NCBI GenBank assembly: GCA_017938925.1
Contig: JAGBAO010000014.1
Coordinates: 1-64,000, forward strand
Reading direction: 5' to 3'
Source of the DNA: Bacteroidales bacterium
GTDB lineage: Bacteria > Bacteroidota > Bacteroidia > Bacteroidales > UBA932
DNA length: 64,000 bases
Every line of letters begins with the position of its first letter. Position 1 is the stretch's first letter. The translations under genes and the position numbers were made by a program. The notes beneath the pieces are model-generated. The model saw only the letters and a program-made list of their open reading frames with translations. It ran no database searches and was not told the origin of the DNA. Positions 60,574 to 64,000 of this stretch are shown here, in pieces.

Positions 60574-63057
60574 CTACAGCCCGCAAAGCAGGGCGATTCT
60601 GAATGTGACGAAGGCAGCCACCCAGGCCAAGACAATGGTATATACCGCTGTGAATATCGCCCATTTCCAGCCTCCGCTTTCCTTCTTTATGGCTACAAAT
60701 GTGGCTATGCACGGGAAATAAAGCAGGATGAAGACCATATATGCAAGGGCTGCGGCAGGGGTCACAGACCTCAGGAGGGCCTTCTGCAGACGGGTGTCGC
60801 CGGCCGATTCCTCACCTGCATGACGCATATCCTGTTCCAGATGGACATAAGTGGCTTCCGGATGCAAGCCTTCTGCCAAGACCAGGTCAGCCCCATCACC
60901 AGAAGTCAACACCTCCATCGGTTCCTCCGGAGCATACATAACGCCCAGAGTGCTGACCACCAGCTCCTTGGCTCCGACACCGGCCACGATGCCCACTCCC
61001 ATCCTCCAGTCGAATCCCAGAGGTTCGAGCACCGGCTCCATGGCCTTTCCTATATATCCTATGAACGAGTGTTCCTGCTGCTCCTTCACCGAATCGTAGG
61101 CATTGTGGTTAGGGAAATATCCCAGGAACCATATCACCACCGAGAAGATAAGGATCACTCCGCTCATCTTCTGCAGATACTGCTTTCCCTTCTCCCAGGT
61201 GTGTCTGAATATGGACTTTGCGGTCGGAACACGATACGGCGGGAGTTCCATCACGAACGGGAGGTCGTCATCCTTGAAGAAGCGGCTCATTATCCTCGCC
61301 GCCACGATGGCAAGCAGGATTCCCAGGGCATATAGTCCCAGAAGCACAAGTCCGGCCCGGCGCGGGAAGAAGGCTCCGGCAAGGAGTATATATACCGGCA
61401 TTCGTCCGGCACACGACATCAGAGGGATTATCAGCATGGTAATCAGGCGGCTCTTCGGGCTCTCGATGGTCCTGGTGGCCATTACGGCCGGCACATTGCA
61501 GCCGAATCCCATGATCATAGGAATGAAGGACTTGCCGTGAAGCCCTATCTTGTGCATCAGCCTGTCCATGATGAAGGCCGCACGGGCCATATATCCTGAA
61601 TCCTCAAGCAGGGATATGAACATATACAGCAGCAGGATGTTAGGCAGGAAGACCAGCACGCTGCCGACTCCGCCTATGACTCCGTCGATCATGAGGTCCT
61701 TGACCCAGCCGTCCGCCATATTCGCCCCGACAAAGGCACCCACCTGCTCCACAAGCCACTCGATCCAGCGCATCGGATAGTCGCCTATCACGAAAGTGCC
61801 CTCAAAGACGACATAGAGCATGAGGAAGAATATCGGGAAGGCTGCCCAGCGGTTGGTCACCACTGCGTCTATCTTGTCAGTTATCGTACTGCGTTTCTTG
61901 ACCCCCTTGTACGGTTCATAGGTCTCGGTGAGGGCGCCCTGGATGAAGGCATATTTCGCCACAACCATAGACGATTCCGCTCCGGATCCCATAAGGCTTC
62001 TTATCCTCTGGTCTTCCTCGTATCTTGCTGAAATGATCTCGTCTCGGTTCGGAAGGGCTTCCACTATCTTCTCGATCTCTCTGTCATGTTCAAGATACTT
62101 GATCGCGAGATATCTGGTCGAATAGCTGTACTGGATGTCGAGGTTCTTCCATATGAGATGCTTCAGACGGTCTATGCTCTGCTCCAGCTCGGCTCCATGA
62201 TTGATGTGGATGTGACGGGCCAGACGCGGGTCGCTCTTCTCGTAGATCTGGATTACGGTGTCGAACAGATGCTCTATACCCTCTCCGCTGCGGCTCACAG
62301 TCGGCACCACGGGCATTCCGAGAAGGTAGCCTAACTGTTTGATATCCAGCTTATCTCCCTTAGCTTTCAGCTCATCATACATATTCAGGGCCATCACCAC
62401 ACGCAGGTTCATGTCTATGAGCTGGGTGGTGAGATAGAGGTTGCGCTGGAGATTGGATGCGTCCACCACATTGATCACCACATCAGGCATATCCTCCAGA
62501 AGGTTCTTGCGCACGAAGAGTTCCTCAGGACTATATGCTGAAAGAGAATATGTGCCGGGAAGATCCACCAGAAGGAAGCGGTAGCCTCCGTATTCGAAGG
62601 AGCCTTCCTTGGCGTCCACAGTGACTCCGCTGTAGTTTCCCACATGCTCGTGACTGCCGGAAGCGATGTTGAAGAGGGAGGTCTTGCCGCAGTTCGGGTT
62701 TCCCACCAGAGCGACCTTGATGACCTTTCCCCTCTGCTCGGCCAGGCGGTCCATCTCGCTTTCCAGCCAGACCTCACGATCTCCTTCGAGGGGCGGCAGG
62801 TCCTCCTTTGACATGAGCGTCTCCTTTGCCTCCGATTCGCTTATGACCTCGATCTTGGCGGCCTGTTCGCGACGCAGGGATATCTTGTAGCCGATGACCT
62901 CATATTCGATCGGATCCCTCAACGGAGCATTGAGGATGACCTTGACCTTGCTTCCCTTGACGAAGCCCATCTCGATTATCCTCTTACGAAAACCGCCGTG
63001 ACCGTTCACCTTAACGATCACACCGCGCTCACCTGTCTTTAACTCCGATAGTTTCAT
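60574..63057 (-). CDS. feoB: FeoA-FeoB fusion, ferrous iron transporter
   Basis: 827 aa from ATG 63057; a longer start runs through the promoter. Residues 1-75 are a FeoA SH3-like domain ('KLSELKTGERGVIVKVNGHG'). A linker leads to the FeoB G-domain with G1 GNPNCGKTS (119-127) and G3 DLPG (165-168). The membrane part has the two Gate regions ('FIPMIMGFGCNVPAVMATRT' and 'GAKELVVSTLGVMYA'). It imports Fe2+ in anaerobic conditions. FeoA-FeoB fusions are common in Bacteroidota. It is a single-gene unit with its own promoter. Confidence 0.95.
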   Translation of the reverse strand: MKLSELKTGERGVIVKVNGHGGFRKRIIEMGFVKGSKVKVILNAPLRDPIEYEVIGYKISLRREQAAKIEVISESEAKETLMSKEDLPPLEGDREVWLESEMDRLAEQRGKVIKVALVGNPNCGKTSLFNIASGSHEHVGNYSGVTVDAKEGSFEYGGYRFLLVDLPGTYSLSAYSPEELFVRKNLLEDMPDVVINVVDASNLQRNLYLTTQLIDMNLRVVMALNMYDELKAKGDKLDIKQLGYLLGMPVVPTVSRSGEGIEHLFDTVIQIYEKSDPRLARHIHINHGAELEQSIDRLKHLIWKNLDIQYSYSTRYLAIKYLEHDREIEKIVEALPNRDEIISARYEEDQRIRSLMGSGAESSMVVAKYAFIQGALTETYEPYKGVKKRSTITDKIDAVVTNRWAAFPIFFLMLYVVFEGTFVIGDYPMRWIEWLVEQVGAFVGANMADGWVKDLMIDGVIGGVGSVLVFLPNILLLYMFISLLEDSGYMARAAFIMDRLMHKIGLHGKSFIPMIMGFGCNVPAVMATRTIESPKSRLITMLIIPLMSCAGRMPVYILLAGAFFPRRAGLVLLGLYALGILLAIVAARIMSRFFKDDDLPFVMELPPYRVPTAKSIFRHTWEKGKQYLQKMSGVILIFSVVIWFLGYFPNHNAYDSVKEQQEHSFIGYIGKAMEPVLEPLGFDWRMGVGIVAGVGAKELVVSTLGVMYAPEEPMEVLTSGDGADLVLAEGLHPEATYVHLEQDMRHAGEESAGDTRLQKALLRSVTPAAALAYMVFILLYFPCIATFVAIKKESGGWKWAIFTAVYTIVLAWVAAFVTFRIALLCGL

Positions 63058-63063
63058 GCCGTG

Positions 63064-63071
63064 CAAAAGTA
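63064..63071 (-). promoter_or_regulatory. Predicted promoter of feoAB
   Basis: TACTTTTG on the minus strand, with TTG(C) 25 bases upstream as a -33 element, matches the Bacteroidota promoter layout. The distance to the ATG is only 6 bases, so the mRNA would be nearly leaderless. Confidence 0.5.
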
Positions 63072-63178
63072 CAAAAAAACTACCACCCACGTGCAAGAAA
63101 GGGCGAAATATCACGAGAGAATATGAGAAATCTCTGACGCTCTAACCACTTATGGGGAGAGTTGAAAAGAATAATGAT

Positions 63179-63186
63179 TATATTTG
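63179..63186 (+). promoter_or_regulatory. Predicted -7 box of the right-edge lipoprotein gene
   Basis: TATATTTG, exact TAnnTTTG match, 22 bases before the ATG at 63209 (13 before the alternative at 63200). No -33 element seen. Confidence 0.4.
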
Positions 63187-63208
63187 TGAGTTCGACAATA
63201 TGCAGAAT

Positions 63209-64000
63209 ATGAAAAGAGCATTATCAGCAATCATCATATCGGCGGCAATGCTTGCCGCGTGCTCGGAAGATATCACCTTCACTCCCGGCATATCTTTTCT
63301 GACTCCTGATCCTGAGATACTGGAAGAGACAGCCATATTCAGAGTGATCGGGCAGTCATTTTCGTCCGCTGACTCCGTCAGGATTCCTGTCGTGTTCGGG
63401 GGCACGGCAGAAGCTGGAAGCGACTACGAGGCCTCGGCCGACCACTTTGTTTTCAGCAGCGAATCTCCGACTGATTCCATAGTAATATCCACCAAGAGAC
63501 TTGGAACTGAAAAGACAGTCAGCCTCACCTTGCAGATACCGGACGGCTTCGTCGCGGGGAAATATCCATCCTCCGAATTCAAGCTGCAGGGCAAATACGG
63601 CAAGCTGAGCTTCGGCTCTCAGAGAGGATATATTGCAGACACCACGAAATATACTGTCAGCCTCAGCGACAGCACGGGCGCTGCAAGAGTGCTCAGCAGG
63701 AACTCGCTTATATCCTTCGCTGTTGACAAGGAAAAATCCACCGCTGTCGAAGGAACTGACTTTGAGTTCATCGGGGGATCGTCTATCGAAATCGCCGGAG
63801 GCGGATCCTCAGCAGAATTCACCATCGCCCCCATCGCAGGAGCCTTGCAGAAAGGAAGGGATAAGATCGTGCTGAAAGTGGAGTCTGACGACAAATTTGA
63901 CACGGGCATGTTCCCTGAACTTGAACTGGGAATCCTCAAGCCTGAGTTCAACGTACTTGATGGGAACTGGAAGATCGACACACTGGTCACTGACTCGCTT
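63209..64000 (+). CDS. Calx-beta-like lipoprotein, cut by the window edge
   Basis: 264 codons are visible, still open at position 64000. The start at 63209 gives MKRALSAIIISAAMLAAC (lipobox AAC, Cys18); ATG 63200 is an alternative adding three residues. Two beta-domain repeats follow: 'PVVFGGTAEAGSDYEASADH' with 'LTLQIPDGFVAGKYP', and 'STAVEGTDFEFIGG' with 'KIVLKVESDDKF'. Both show the 'GtDYe...sv.I....v.l.l' order of Calx-beta-type domains seen in Bacteroidota DUF4843-like lipoproteins. The protein is surface-exposed with unknown function; the C-terminal part is outside the window. Confidence 0.7.
   Translation, partial: MKRALSAIIISAAMLAACSEDITFTPGISFLTPDPEILEETAIFRVIGQSFSSADSVRIPVVFGGTAEAGSDYEASADHFVFSSESPTDSIVISTKRLGTEKTVSLTLQIPDGFVAGKYPSSEFKLQGKYGKLSFGSQRGYIADTTKYTVSLSDSTGAARVLSRNSLISFAVDKEKSTAVEGTDFEFIGGSSIEIAGGGSSAEFTIAPIAGALQKGRDKIVLKVESDDKFDTGMFPELELGILKPEFNVLDGNWKIDTLVTDSL

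Noticed and set aside
63058-63114. 19-residue N-terminal extension of FeoAB
   Set aside because: It spans the predicted -7 box; the FeoA domain begins at the internal ATG 63057.

Overview
The window is a chromosomal segment of a Bacteroidales bacterium. The evidence is two SusC/SusD pairs, SusE- and GH97 SusB-type proteins, many lipoproteins with short Bacteroidota-type signal peptides, and promoters with the Bacteroidota -7 motif TAnnTTTG instead of an E. coli -10 box. Base composition is moderate and gene density is high. A gut or rumen Rikenellaceae-like or related uncultured lineage would fit, but the sequence alone does not fix the genus. No rRNA, tRNA or CRISPR array was recognised.

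Layout. Positions 1-800 hold the end of an IS3-family element, several hairpin repeats, the fossil 3' end of an Rpn/PD-(D/E)XK gene and the terminator of the starch locus. Positions 808-34531 are a large starch/glycogen utilisation region. Most of its genes are on the minus strand: SusE-like binding lipoprotein, a 55-aa peptide, GH97 SusB, two GH13 enzymes, pullulanase, SusD/SusC, a RAYT transposase in 51-bp palindrome arrays, a multi-domain GH13 lipoprotein, a five-module SusE-like protein, a second SusD/SusC pair and a sugar MFS permease. A divergent LytS/LytTR two-component system follows, then a GH77 4-alpha-glucanotransferase and an OPA-type sugar-phosphate transporter. The model is as follows. 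Surface lipoproteins bind and cut starch, SusCD pairs import oligosaccharides, GH13 and GH97 enzymes finish digestion, the MFS permease moves maltose-type sugars inward, and GH77 disproportionates them in the cytoplasm. No SusR or hybrid two-component regulator is present. A direct-repeat box shared by the pullulanase and permease upstream regions makes the LytTR regulator the candidate controller.

Positions 34597-46030 are mostly housekeeping: MATE exporter, RsgA, polyprenyl synthase, U32 protein, a DUF2807 lipoprotein, an Rpn-family nuclease, RecO, RdgB, a C-terminal processing protease and a HAD phosphatase. Positions 46335-52262 encode an RND efflux pump (AcrA-AcrB-OprM order). Positions 52663-56360 encode three exported lipoproteins: GH53 galactanase, S8 protease and a lipocalin-like protein. 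Positions 56357-63057 hold QueH, an NhaC antiporter, a NifX-like protein, a LuxR regulator with a hemerythrin-like protein, and a FeoA-FeoB fusion. A lipoprotein gene runs off the right edge.

The most unusual content is the repeat landscape. At least four families of short palindromes sit between genes. The first family has a strict 51-bp period, surrounds a RAYT transposase, recurs at three distant sites and has entered the queH reading frame in phase. A second family forms paired ACCGACAGGC hairpins. A third combines CGGGTGCTACA hairpins with a TTTTCTAAA element and accompanies both Rpn loci. A fourth begins with GTCAT and has contributed the C-terminus of the AcrA-like protein.
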